A DNA stretch of 62,953 nucleotides from Gammaproteobacteria bacterium (GTDB lineage Bacteria > Pseudomonadota > Gammaproteobacteria > Steroidobacterales > Steroidobacteraceae), in assembly GCA_017577615.1 (NCBI GenBank), contig PKRE01000011.1:1-62953 (forward strand). Direction: 5' to 3'. The first letter of the stretch is position 1, and every line of letters starts with the position of its first letter. Positions 35,141 through 43,686 of this stretch are shown in pieces. The translations under genes were made by a program, and so were the position numbers. The notes beneath the pieces were generated by a model, which worked only from the letters and a program-made list of their open reading frames with translations, did not search any database and had not been told where the DNA came from.

Positions 35141-36073
35141 CTAGCCGAAGCTCGAGACGCGGCGGCCTTCGATGAGCGGTCGTTCCCTGGATAGCGCAGC
35201 CCCCATGAATTGCATGAAGAGGCGAAAGCGCGTCGTGCGTGTGAGGTCCCGGTGGGTCAGCACCCATAAGGCCGTCGTCATTTCCTTCATCGGCGGACGC
35301 ACGCGCACCAGCCGCGAGTCGGTGTCACCCAAGTAGCAAGGTAAGGCCGCCAAGCCCGCTCCCGTGGCGCATAGCTCTTTCATGCCCAGCAAGGAGTCGA
35401 GGTGCGCCACGCGGCGGGCTTGCGGAATGGCATCGCTCATCCACCGCGCGACGCTGGTGTGTGCGAGCGCCGCACTCGGCGCGAGCCACGCATGCTCGTG
35501 CAATGGTTTGCTCGGATCGTCTGCGCCCGCATAGCGCGGCGACGCATAGACCGCGAACGCGACCGACCCGATGCGGCGGCCGACCAAGCTTTCGGGTGGG
35601 GCGATGACCGGCCTGATCGCCACCTCCGCTTCGCGTCGGGTGAGATTCGCCAACGTGTTCGACACGGAGACGTCGAGCAGAATGCCTGGATGCGCCTCCC
35701 GGAAGTCGCGCAGATACGGCGGCAGGATCGATGCGAGGAGTGTGTCGGTCGTGGTGAGGTGGACGGTCCCTTCGGCACGCTGATCGACGCCGGCGAGCTT
35801 TCGTTCCAGGGTCAGGATCGTATGCTCCAGCTCGCGTGCGGCGGCCAAGAGCCGTTCGCCGGCCGGCGTCAATGCGTATCCGCTGGGTAGACGATCGAAC
35901 AAACGGATCCCGTTTCTTTGCTCGAAGCTGCGGATCCGCCGCAATACTGTCGTGCGGTTCACTCGCAGCACGGCGGCGGCACCCGCGAGCGATCCGGTGT
36001 CGGCCACGGCCAAGATGTATTGCAGGTCGCCCCATTCCATGCGCCGTGCGGCTGATTGCAATGTTCGCTTCAT
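35141..36073 (-). CDS. LysR-family transcriptional regulator
   Basis: A 310-residue regulator. The N-terminal helix-turn-helix (MEWGDLQYILAVADTGSLAGAAAVLRVNRTTVLRRIRSFEQ) spans about residues 12-52. The effector domain follows (EGTVHLTTTDTLLASILPPYL...; VSNTLANLTRREAEVAIRPV). Start at 36073 with GGGA before the ATG; an internal ATG at 36040 is also possible. It is divergent from the small multidrug-resistance gene with a 112-bp gap, so it may regulate that gene, although Gdx-type exporters are usually riboswitch-controlled. Confidence 0.88.
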   Translation of the reverse strand: MKRTLQSAARRMEWGDLQYILAVADTGSLAGAAAVLRVNRTTVLRRIRSFEQRNGIRLFDRLPSGYALTPAGERLLAAARELEHTILTLERKLAGVDQRAEGTVHLTTTDTLLASILPPYLRDFREAHPGILLDVSVSNTLANLTRREAEVAIRPVIAPPESLVGRRIGSVAFAVYASPRYAGADDPSKPLHEHAWLAPSAALAHTSVARWMSDAIPQARRVAHLDSLLGMKELCATGAGLAALPCYLGDTDSRLVRVRPPMKEMTTALWVLTHRDLTRTTRFRLFMQFMGAALSRERPLIEGRRVSSFG

Positions 36074-36185
36074 TTCCCGTTGCTCGTTGTGCACATAAGC
36101 ACACGTGCCGTGCGCGCTTGCTCGATTGTCGTGCGCGCAGAACACCTCACACTGCTGTCTCCCGATCGAGCGCGAAGGAGACAGT

Positions 36186-36509
36186 ATGGCTTGGCTTATT
36201 CTCATCGCTGCAGGCGCTGTGGAGATCGCAATGGCGATCTCACTCAAGCACGCCGCAGGTTGGACGCGTTTGTGGCCGAGCGTGCTCGGGCTGACCGCGG
36301 CGCTGGCAAGTGTAATCCTTCTCACGTTTGCGGTGAAAAACCTACCCGTGACCACGGCGTATGCCGTCTGGACCGGCATCGGTGCAGTAGGTGTTTCACT
36401 CGTGGGCATGCTCGTGTTCGGCGAAAGCATGCATCCGCTGCGCGTGCTGTGTCTGGTGCTGATCTTCGGCGGCATGATCGCGTTGCATCTTCTTGAAGGG
36501 CGCGTGTAA
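36186..36509 (+). CDS. Small multidrug resistance protein of the Gdx/SugE guanidinium-exporter type
   Basis: A four-helix inner-membrane transporter of 107 residues. AAGGAGA precedes the ATG at 36186. The conserved Glu in the first helix is seen in AAGAVEIAMAISLKHA. The third helix signature TAYAVWTGIGAVGVSLVGM and the FGES turn are those of the SugE/Gdx branch, which exports guanidinium in exchange for protons. No guanidine riboswitch was recognised in the short divergent spacer. Confidence 0.85.
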   Translation: MAWLILIAAGAVEIAMAISLKHAAGWTRLWPSVLGLTAALASVILLTFAVKNLPVTTAYAVWTGIGAVGVSLVGMLVFGESMHPLRVLCLVLIFGGMIALHLLEGRV

Positions 36510-36650
36510 GAGCGATCACGGCTCGGCGATTGCAGCGCGCGGGCGACGTGTCATCGTGCTCGTCGCGGTCTTCGCGTAGTTCCCATTACCGGTGTTCGTT
36601 CGATACTGTGCCGGTGCCGCCGACGGCGCGTCAACTCAAAGGCCGTTCCC

Positions 36651-37106
36651 GTGATTCGCATCAAACGCACGTACGATCCGACGACGAAGGCGGACGGCAG
36701 GCGGTTTCTCGTCGAGCGTTTGTGGCCGCGTGGCATGAAGAAGGACGCGCTCGCTTTGGATGCGTGGGTGAAGGACGTCGCGCCGAGCCCCGAGCTGCGT
36801 CAATGGTTCGCGCACAAGCTTGAGCGTTGGCCGGAATTCCGGCGTCGCTACGAGAAAGAGTTGCGAGAGAACACGGTAGCGTGGTCGCCGATTCTGGAGG
36901 CAGCCCGCCAGGGTACTGTGACGTTGCTGTTCAGTGCCCATGACCGGGAGCACAACAGTGCGGTGGTGCTGCGCGATTTCCTCGAAGAGCGACTCTCGCA
37001 AAGCAAGAAGATCGCAACGAAGTCTCACCGCGGTGCCGCATCATCACGCAGCCGGACGGTGCGTCGGCATGCAGTAGTGGCACGCAGTCAGCAGCACGGC
37101 AGATGA
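36651..37106 (+). CDS. DUF488 (YeaO-like) protein
   Basis: A 151-residue cytoplasmic protein of the DUF488/YeaO family, starting at GTG 36651 (IRIKRTYDPTTKADGRRFLVERLWPRG). The conserved segments WVKDVAPSPELRQWFAH and TVTLLFSAHDREHNSAVVL are present. The biochemical role is unknown. About 30 residues of basic tail follow the family domain (SHRGAASSRSRTVRRHAV), so the C-terminus is longer than usual. Confidence 0.85.
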   Translation: MIRIKRTYDPTTKADGRRFLVERLWPRGMKKDALALDAWVKDVAPSPELRQWFAHKLERWPEFRRRYEKELRENTVAWSPILEAARQGTVTLLFSAHDREHNSAVVLRDFLEERLSQSKKIATKSHRGAASSRSRTVRRHAVVARSQQHGR

Positions 37107-37157
37107 CTTGGGAAGACGAGCGGTCCGTTCTTCTGCATCGAGCTTCAGGAGGGAATC

Positions 37158-37583
37158 ATGATCAAGAAGGCATCCGCTGTGTGGAAGGGCAGCCTCAAAG
37201 AGGGCAGTGGTGTGTTATCCACCGAAACCGGCGTGCTCAGGGATGCGCCGTACGGCTTCAAGTCTCGCTTCGAGGCTGGCCCGGGCACGAACCCGGAAGA
37301 ATTGATTGCAGCTGCGCATGCAGGCTGCTTCTCCATGGCATTGTCGCTGATTCTCGGTGAGGCAGGGTTCACCGCTGAGAAGATTGAGACGCATGCTGCC
37401 GTTGCGATCGAAAAGGTTGACGATGGCTTTGCGATCACGAGCAGTCACCTCGATCTCGCGGCCAAGATCCCCGGCATCGATCAGGCGAAGTTCGAGGAAC
37501 TTGCAGAGAAGGCGAAGTCGGGCTGCCCGGTATCGAAGGCACTGAATACGAAGATCACCATGAGCGCACGCCTCGAGACGTGA
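37158..37583 (+). CDS. osmC: OsmC-family peroxiredoxin
   Basis: A 141-residue thiol peroxidase of the OsmC/Ohr fold that detoxifies organic hydroperoxides. AGGAGGGAATC precedes the ATG. The two redox cysteines are in AAAHAGCFSMALS and in KSGCPVSKAL. The N-terminal KASAVWKGSLKEGSG and length fit OsmC rather than Ohr. A strong inverted repeat lies 88 bp beyond the stop and could help end the transcript. Confidence 0.92.
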   Translation: MIKKASAVWKGSLKEGSGVLSTETGVLRDAPYGFKSRFEAGPGTNPEELIAAAHAGCFSMALSLILGEAGFTAEKIETHAAVAIEKVDDGFAITSSHLDLAAKIPGIDQAKFEELAEKAKSGCPVSKALNTKITMSARLET

Positions 37584-37671
37584 CGAGGGTGGCGCGTCGA
37601 GCCGCTCGGAAGCGCTGTCAACGTGGCGAACGCGGAATCGCTCGCGGATGCGCCCGTTGAAAAGACTGACG

Positions 37672-37707
37672 TCGCTTTCTACCATGCCATCGGATGGTAG
37701 AAAGCGA
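37672..37707. promoter_or_regulatory. 14-bp inverted repeat overlapping the start of the MFS gene
   Basis: Perfect 14-bp arms (37672-37685 and 37694-37707) around an 8-base loop. The right arm begins exactly with the ATG of the MFS gene. It may be an operator of a palindrome-binding repressor, an mRNA hairpin that hides the start codon, or a terminator for osmC. Confidence 0.55.
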
Positions 37708-39370
37708 ATCTGACGTAGCGCCCCTCTCGCAGCGAGTCACTGCGCTCGCACCCTTGCGTCATTCTGTGTTCCGACGTGTTTGGCTGGCGAGCACGCTGGC
37801 CAACATGGGCGGCATCATCCAATCGGTCGGTGCCGCATGGATGATGATTTCCCTTGCCGCATCGGCGGACATGGTCGCGCTGGTGCAGACATCGGTCACG
37901 CTACCGACCATGCTGCTGTCGCTTGTGGCAGGCGCGACGGCAGACAACCTCGACCGGCGCAAGGTGATGCTCGGGGCGCACGTCTTCATGTTGATCGTGT
38001 CGATCGTGCTCATGGTGTGCGCCTGGAGCGGTTTGATCACGCCTTGGTTGTTGCTGCTGTTCACCTTTCTGATCGGATGCGGTCTTGCGTTCAACATGCC
38101 GGCGTGGCAGGCCTCCGTCGGTGACATGGTGCCGCGCAGTGACCTCCCCGGTGCGATCGCCTTGTCGAGCATGGGCTTCAACATTGCGCGAGCGGCTGGA
38201 CCTGCTATCGGCGGCGCCATCGTTGCCGCAGTCGGCGCGGCGGCCGCCTTTGCTGTCAATGCGCTGTGCTACATCCCGCTCATAGCGGTCCTGATGCGCT
38301 GGCGGCCGCCACAGCATCCCAACGTGCTACCTCGCGAGACACTGGGTGGCGCCATCGCGGCTGGCGTGCGCTATGTCGCGATGTCGCCCAAGATCTGCGC
38401 GGTGCTCGCGCGGGCTGTCGCTTTCTGTATTGGGGCAGGCGGCGTGATGGCGCTGTTGCCTCTCATTGCAAAGGAGCTGCTCGGCGGAGGCCCATTGACG
38501 TACGGCTTGTTGCTTGGCGCCTTCGGCCTAGGAGCAGTCGCTGGCGCAGTCGGCAATGCTCGGCTGCGTGCGGTGCTCTCGACGGAGTCCCTCGTGCGCT
38601 TGGGCAGTGTCGCGTTTGCCACCGCCTCCGCCGTTTCGGCACTGAGCTCCTACGTGCTCGTGACGACTGTCATGCTGTTCATCGCCGGCGCAGGATGGCT
38701 GCTGACGCTGTCCACTATGAATGTTGTCGTGCAGATGTCTGCGCCGCGCTGGGTGGTTGCGAGAGCGCTGTCGATCTATCAGATGGCTGCTTTTGGTGCG
38801 CTCGCCGCGGGCAGCTGGTTGTGGGGCACCGTGGCGGAGAGCGAAAGCGTGCCAGGGGCATTGCTGGCCTCCGCGGCGATCCTGCTCGCCTGTGTGCTGC
38901 TCGGCAGATGGTTGCCGGTTTCACAGGCTCAAGATCTCAACTTGGACTTGGTGCGAAGTTGGAAGGAGCCGAGCACGGCGGTGCCGATCGTCGCGCGCTC
39001 CGGCCCGATCGTCGTGACGATCGAGTACCGCATTCGCGAGCAGGACATCGTGGAGTTTCTGCGGGCGATGAGCGAACGCAGACGCATCAGACGCCGCGAC
39101 GGTGCACGCAACTGGCGCTTGCTACGCGATCTCGCCGATCCCGAAATATGGGTGGAGCGTTACGAGACGCCGACATGGGCGGATTACGTTCGCCACAACA
39201 GTCGCATGACACAACAAGATGCGGTCGTGTCTGAGCGATTGCGTGCGCTTCACTGCGGCCCTGATGGGCCGCATGTCCGACGCATGATCGAGCGCGAGAC
39301 CACTGCGGTGCCGACCAGCACTTCGCGCGAGCGAGCCGAGACACTCATCGACCCGACACGCATTTCGTGA
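37694..39370 (+). CDS. MFS transporter of the EntS-like MFS_3 family with C-terminal extension
   Basis: A 558-residue protein. The first ~410 residues form a twelve-helix facilitator of the MFS_3 type (VFRRVWLASTLANMGG, SLVAGATADNLDRRKVML, FNMPAWQASVGDMVPR, GFNIARAAGPAIGG). A soluble extension of ~140 residues follows (about 420-558), containing PIVVTIEYRIREQDIVEFL and WRLLRDLADPEIWVERYETPTWADYVRH. This resembles the ferredoxin-like monooxygenase-type domain often fused to this MFS group. The substrate is unknown. The start codon lies inside a perfect inverted repeat with no obvious ribosome site. Confidence 0.85.
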   Translation: MVESESDVAPLSQRVTALAPLRHSVFRRVWLASTLANMGGIIQSVGAAWMMISLAASADMVALVQTSVTLPTMLLSLVAGATADNLDRRKVMLGAHVFMLIVSIVLMVCAWSGLITPWLLLLFTFLIGCGLAFNMPAWQASVGDMVPRSDLPGAIALSSMGFNIARAAGPAIGGAIVAAVGAAAAFAVNALCYIPLIAVLMRWRPPQHPNVLPRETLGGAIAAGVRYVAMSPKICAVLARAVAFCIGAGGVMALLPLIAKELLGGGPLTYGLLLGAFGLGAVAGAVGNARLRAVLSTESLVRLGSVAFATASAVSALSSYVLVTTVMLFIAGAGWLLTLSTMNVVVQMSAPRWVVARALSIYQMAAFGALAAGSWLWGTVAESESVPGALLASAAILLACVLLGRWLPVSQAQDLNLDLVRSWKEPSTAVPIVARSGPIVVTIEYRIREQDIVEFLRAMSERRRIRRRDGARNWRLLRDLADPEIWVERYETPTWADYVRHNSRMTQQDAVVSERLRALHCGPDGPHVRRMIERETTAVPTSTSRERAETLIDPTRIS

Positions 39371-39553
39371 CGTTTGCGCGTCGTTGCTTGGTGTGTTCCG
39401 CGCACGGAAGCGCGCGAAATGTTTACAGGCGCATCCCCTGAATACCGTAGCCGCAGTGCGGTCTTCCTCCATGGACAACACAAGAGACCTCTAGTGATCC
39501 TTGATCTCAAGTCCCTCGTTGAGAGCGAATCAACGAACGATCAAGGAGTTGCC

Positions 39554-40588
39554 ATGCAAGCAGTACGATTCGTAGGTGTCGGTCGTCCACCGGAGATTCA
39601 CGATATCCCTAAGCCGACGCCGGGACCGGGTCAGGTGCTGATCAAGATCGGAGGTGCCGGCGTGTGCCACTCGGACCTCCACGTGATGGAGGAGGACTTC
39701 GGATTCGTGCCGCCATTCACGCTCGGCCATGAGAACGCCGGCTGGGTAGCCGAGCTGGGGCAGGGCGTGACGGGATTGAAAGAAGGCGATGCGGTTGCCG
39801 TCTATGGACCGTGGGGCTGCGGGCGGTGTCACGCCTGTCAACTGTCAATGGAGAACTACTGCGAGAACTGGGCGCAGATCGAAGGGTTCGGCGGCGGCCT
39901 GGGGCTCGACGGCGGCATGGCCGAGTACATGCTCGTGCCCTCTGCGCGGCTGCTCGTCCCGCTCGGCGACTTGCCTCCTGCCAAGGCTGCACCGCTGAGC
40001 GACGCGGCACTCACGCCGTATCACGCCATCAAGCGCGCGCTACCCAACTTGCATGCGGGCACCACCGCCGTGGTGATCGGTGTAGGCGGGCTTGGCCACA
40101 TGGCGATTCAGCTGCTGCGCGCGCTCGCACCCGTGCACATCATTGCCGCGGACATCGACGACACCAAGCTCGAGCACGCCAAGAAGTTAGGCGCGGATGA
40201 TGTCGTCAACAACCGTCACATCGACGAAGCCGCCGAGCGGATCCAAGAGATTACCGGTCCACGCGGTGCCGCGTTGGTGCTCGACTGCGTCGGTGTCCAA
40301 GCGACGATGGATCTTGGCGTGAAGCTTCTCGGTCGCAATAGTCTATGGACCATCGTCGGCTTGGGCGGTGGTCGCCACGACTTCCGTCATGGCAGCACGC
40401 CCTACGGCACGTCTGTGAGTATTCCGTACTGGGGCTCACGCATCGAGCTCATGGAAGTCATCGCCATGGCGCGTGAAGGCAGAATCCATGCCGACGTCAC
40501 CGAGTATCCTCTCAGCCAAGCGGCGGACGTCTATAGCAAGCTGAAGTCGGGTCAGATCACCGGTCGCGCGGTGCTCGTGCCGCAATAG
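39554..40588 (+). CDS. Zinc-dependent alcohol dehydrogenase, NAD(P)-linked
   Basis: A medium-chain dehydrogenase of 344 residues. AAGGAGTTGCC precedes ATG 39554; an upstream open frame of 60 codons is not family-like. Catalytic zinc ligands: Cys in AGVCHSDLHV, His-Glu in LGHENAGW. Structural zinc: WGCGRCHACQ and NYCENW. The Rossmann motif is VVIGVGGLGHMAIQ. The sequence resembles AdhA-type short/medium alcohol dehydrogenases of broad specificity. No tight neighbours downstream in the same direction. Confidence 0.92.
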   Translation: MQAVRFVGVGRPPEIHDIPKPTPGPGQVLIKIGGAGVCHSDLHVMEEDFGFVPPFTLGHENAGWVAELGQGVTGLKEGDAVAVYGPWGCGRCHACQLSMENYCENWAQIEGFGGGLGLDGGMAEYMLVPSARLLVPLGDLPPAKAAPLSDAALTPYHAIKRALPNLHAGTTAVVIGVGGLGHMAIQLLRALAPVHIIAADIDDTKLEHAKKLGADDVVNNRHIDEAAERIQEITGPRGAALVLDCVGVQATMDLGVKLLGRNSLWTIVGLGGGRHDFRHGSTPYGTSVSIPYWGSRIELMEVIAMAREGRIHADVTEYPLSQAADVYSKLKSGQITGRAVLVPQ

Positions 40589-40706
40589 AGCCGCGCGCAT
40601 TCGCGCCGTTGCACGCCGCGCAGGCCACGGATCAGATGCGGATGCGCGGCATGCCTACGCGCGACCAGTGCAGCCGCCTTCGAATAGCTGAGGTTCGACA
40701 CTCATT

Positions 40707-40727
40707 GTGCCACTCATTTTGTGGCAC
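40707..40727. terminator. Hairpin at the end of the DMT pseudogene
   Basis: GTGCCAC (40707-40713) and GTGGCAC (40721-40727) pair around a seven-base loop. It lies between the convergent alcohol dehydrogenase gene and the pseudogene; the T tract is minimal, so termination strength is doubtful. Confidence 0.35.
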
Positions 40728-41293
40728 GAGCCTGCTCATCCTTCGCGGCACGGGCAAGCGCCCATACGCCGCCGAGCACGAGACCCGTGCCGACTATCAT
40801 GGGGATCGTGAGCTGTTCATCGAGCAGCGCAGCGCTGAGCAGAATTGTCGCAATCGGGCCGATCATGCCCGGCGTGCGCGGTGACGGCGGCGCCCACGCG
40901 CTCGATCGCCATCATGACGAGCAGCACCGGACAGAATGTGCGGAGAACCGCATTCAAGAGCACGAGCCAAACGACTTCCGGCGCGACGAACGCATCCAGT
41001 GGGCTTGCGCAGAATGAAAAACTGCGCGATGCAGAGAACGCAGGCAATGCTGGTCGCCGCACCTGTGATCCTGGGCGCGCCGAGTCGCTGCACGGCTTCG
41101 CCGCTCATGACCAGATAGACCGCATAGCTCACGGCGCTGGCGAAGACGAGGGCCGCGCCGAGGACGGCTTGCGGGCCGCTGACGGTGACATCACCACCAA
41201 ATGCCACGATGATGCCTAGATAGCTCAACCCCAGCGCCAGCCATTGTTTACGGCTCGCTTTCTTGCCGAGAAAAATCACGAGCACGTTGTCAT
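40714..41293 (-). pseudogene. EamA/DMT-family transporter, 5'-truncated and frameshifted
   Basis: Remains of a drug/metabolite transporter on the minus strand. The first piece begins mid-protein right at the end of the pirin gene (VIFLGKKASRKQWLALGLSY...). It continues through AALVFASAVSYAVYLVMSGE until about 41010, after which homology passes to a second frame (PLDAFVAPEVVWLVLLNAVL, MMAIERVGAA). A third frame then gives the normal C-terminus (MIGPIATILLSAALLDEQL, GTGLVLGGVWALARA) and stops at 40714. At least two frame changes and loss of the N-terminal ~half make it inactive. Confidence 0.8.
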
Positions 41294-42177
41294 GTATGGC
41301 TCGCGCGTGACTCGCTTGCGTGCCGAGTGAAGCGACCGCTATTGAAATCCTCGATTGCTTGCCGGATCTCCGCCTCGCTGTTCATGACGAACGGGCCATA
41401 GCCGACGATGGGCTCGTCGATCGGCTCGCCTGTGAGTACGAGCAGCTCCGTGTCGGCGTCGCTGCGAAGCGCGATTTGCCTGCCGTCGCGATCGAGCAGT
41501 AGCACCTCGGCCTCTCCGATGCCGTGCACGTCGCCGACGTTGATACGACCGCTGAGCACGACGAGCATCGAGGTGTGACCTTCGGGCAGATCGAACGCGA
41601 CATCTGTATCGGCTGCCAAGGTCACATCCCAGACGTTGATCGGAGTAAATGTCCTCGCTGGACCTCTTGCACCAGCGAGCTCGCCCGCGATGATGCGCGC
41701 TCTGCCGCTGCCCCGGTCCAACGGCACCACGGGAATGTCGCTCGACAGAATGCTTTGATAGCCGGCCGGCGCCATCTTGTATTTTGCGGGTAGGTTGACC
41801 CACAGCTGGACGACTCGAAACGAACCGCCGCTCTTCGCGAAGGCTGGCGAGTGATATTCCTCGTGAATGATGCCGCTGGCGGCGGTCATCCACTGTACGT
41901 CCCCAGGGCCGATGATGCCGCCGTTGCCGGCGGAGTCGCGGTGCTCGACTTCTCCTTCATAGACGATCGTGACGGTTTCGAAGCCGCGGTGCGGATGCTG
42001 GCCGACGCCGCGCCGTCGCGTTGTAGGCTCGAAACGATACGGCCCAGCGTAATCGAGCAGCAAGAACGGACTGATGCGTGCACCGAGGCTGTGATACGAG
42101 AACAGCGAGCGAACAGGGAAGCCGTCGCCAACCCAATGGCCGACTTGGGTGCCGTAGCGACCGAGAATCTTCTTCAT
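41290..42177 (-). CDS. Pirin-family protein
   Basis: A bicupin of 295 residues. ATG 42177 follows GGAGC; the open frame extends upstream without family similarity. The metal-binding motif of the first cupin is in HPHRGFETVTIVYEGEVEHRDS, with a further histidine in GIIHEEYH. Bacterial pirins are metal-binding proteins, some with quercetinase activity, others with regulatory roles. The last bases (41290-41293) abut the truncated transporter. Confidence 0.9.
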   Translation of the reverse strand: MKKILGRYGTQVGHWVGDGFPVRSLFSYHSLGARISPFLLLDYAGPYRFEPTTRRRGVGQHPHRGFETVTIVYEGEVEHRDSAGNGGIIGPGDVQWMTAASGIIHEEYHSPAFAKSGGSFRVVQLWVNLPAKYKMAPAGYQSILSSDIPVVPLDRGSGRARIIAGELAGARGPARTFTPINVWDVTLAADTDVAFDLPEGHTSMLVVLSGRINVGDVHGIGEAEVLLLDRDGRQIALRSDADTELLVLTGEPIDEPIVGYGPFVMNSEAEIRQAIEDFNSGRFTRHASESRASHT

Positions 42178-42462
42178 CTGGAGCTCCGATGCGGGATGAG
42201 CGCCGCAGCCTCTAGGACGCAGAAGTGTGCCAGATAGTAGCCGATGACGGCGTGTCGTGGTGCTTTGCGATGGGCTGTGCACGCTTATCGCTGAAGTTCA
42301 CGCGCAGCGATGGAGGCAGATCGCCATGAAGGGGCACGCAGTCGCAGTAGTGGCGGGCACAGAGCAGCGACGGCAGCCACCCACGCAGCGCACCAGGGGC
42401 GCGCTGTAGACATCCGTGAGCGTGCGAGTGCGAGCGCGGCTGAGGGGAAGCCGATTGATCGT

Positions 42463-42663
42463 TTAGTGGGTGAACTTGCTGAGCTCGGCCTTGAGCTCTG
42501 CCATGTCGAGGCGCGAAAGGTCCCAACCGCGTTCGTCTGCGGCGTCTCTCAATACTTCCTTCACTTGCTCCGGGTTGGTGTTGATGAATTGCGCCGCCTT
42601 CTTCGCGACATCTGGATGCGATCTAAAATAATCCACGACCTGCTGAACCGTTTGTGTTGCCAT
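42463..42663 (-). CDS. Small helical protein, unknown
   Basis: A 66-residue soluble protein preceded by TAGGAGAG. The sequence suggests three helices (QTVQQVVDYFRSHPDVAKKAAQF, PEQVKEVLRDAADERGW, DMAELKAELSKF). No family recognised with certainty. A good ribosome site and regular helical pattern support a real gene. Confidence 0.6.
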   Translation of the reverse strand: MATQTVQQVVDYFRSHPDVAKKAAQFINTNPEQVKEVLRDAADERGWDLSRLDMAELKAELSKFTH

Positions 42664-42816
42664 GATGCTCTCCTACGACGCCTCCGACCCCGAGCTGCGC
42701 TCGCACGCTCACGAACAGGCAGTCTGAGTGCGGCGCACTGCAATCAGCAAGTGTCCGCTTCCCTAGGCGGGGTGAGGATTCGCCCTGCGCACGAGTCGAG
42801 ACGATGGCGCGAGCGT

Positions 42817-43527
42817 CTAGATGAGGCGATCCGTAGCGCTGATGGCGCCGGCGCTGCGCAGCGGTGTGCCGCGGCTGATCGCTTCGATGCGGCGACCTTG
42901 CATGCGCAGGCGTCGCTGTGCACGCAAGGTTGCGAGAGCGCGCACGACCGTTTCCTCGGCAAGCCCCAGCAACGATCCCACCTCAGCGCGTGTGAGCGGC
43001 AGCTCGAACGGTATTCCGGTGCGCTGAGCGAAGTAAGCGAGAAAGGCGGCCACTCGCTCGACGGCCGGCAGGCTCATCCAAATGTGGCTCGAGTGCTCGA
43101 GCTGTCGCGCGGCTTTCTTGAGCAGCTGCTCCAGCAGAGCGTAAGACCGCACGGAACCGTTCGTGTACGGCCACAGGAGCTGGCAGACTTTGGTGTCGAT
43201 CGCCGCGACGGCACCGTGTGGGTAACGACCGCTCGCCCAGCCTTCCAACCCGACGAGCTCGCCAGGCAGCCTCACGGCAACGATGTGCTCGGCACCGGTC
43301 TCGTCGGTTTCCCGTAGCTTCATGCATCCGGATATGACGATGTAAACCGCATTGAAACGCTCGCCTTGCTGGAATAACGAGGTGCCGGTCGTGAATACGG
43401 CGTGGCGCTTGACGAGGAACCCAGCGCGTGCCGGTAGCGGTTGCTCCCAACAACGATGCGAAGCGGTGCAGTCGGCGCAATCGGCAACGTGCGCATGTGA
43501 CGATCGACGACGGTTCAGTCTGGACAC
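42817..43527 (-). CDS. FNR-type oxygen-sensing regulator (CRP/FNR family)
   Basis: A 236-residue CRP-fold regulator starting at GTG 43527. The N-terminus has Cys17, Cys20 and Cys26 (CADCTASHRC), the same C-x2-C-x5-C spacing as E. coli FNR, and Cys115 (DTKVCQLLWP) matches the fourth FNR cluster ligand. A [4Fe-4S] oxygen sensor is therefore likely. The cyclic-nucleotide-type barrel covers ~35-150. The helix-turn-helix is LTRAEVGSLLGLAEETVVRALATL; the recognition segment reads E-x-x-V-R where FNR has E-x-x-S-R. It is divergent from ompW with a palindromic site between them. Confidence 0.9.
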   Translation of the reverse strand: MSRLNRRRSSHAHVADCADCTASHRCWEQPLPARAGFLVKRHAVFTTGTSLFQQGERFNAVYIVISGCMKLRETDETGAEHIVAVRLPGELVGLEGWASGRYPHGAVAAIDTKVCQLLWPYTNGSVRSYALLEQLLKKAARQLEHSSHIWMSLPAVERVAAFLAYFAQRTGIPFELPLTRAEVGSLLGLAEETVVRALATLRAQRRLRMQGRRIEAISRGTPLRSAGAISATDRLI

Positions 43528-43610
43528 GGTGCGCGGAAGTTACACCGCGCTGGTGACCTGATCGACACCGTACTTCCACGGGTCGAGCACGCAGATGGCG
43601 CGAGTGTGCG

Positions 43611-43628
43611 GGTTGACGAATGTCAACC
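43611..43628. promoter_or_regulatory. FNR-like palindromic site between fnr and ompW
   Basis: GGTTGAC-GAAT-GTCAACC, a perfect 7-bp inverted repeat with a 4-bp centre, lies midway between the two divergent starts. It has FNR-box geometry (TTGAT-N4-ATCAA) with C/G in place of the inner T/A. Likely target of the neighbouring regulator, acting on ompW and itself. Confidence 0.7.
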
Positions 43629-43686
43629 GGCGTCGCCAGGACGATCGATAACATGACCCCGTCGATTGCTTCCATGAGAGAACACT

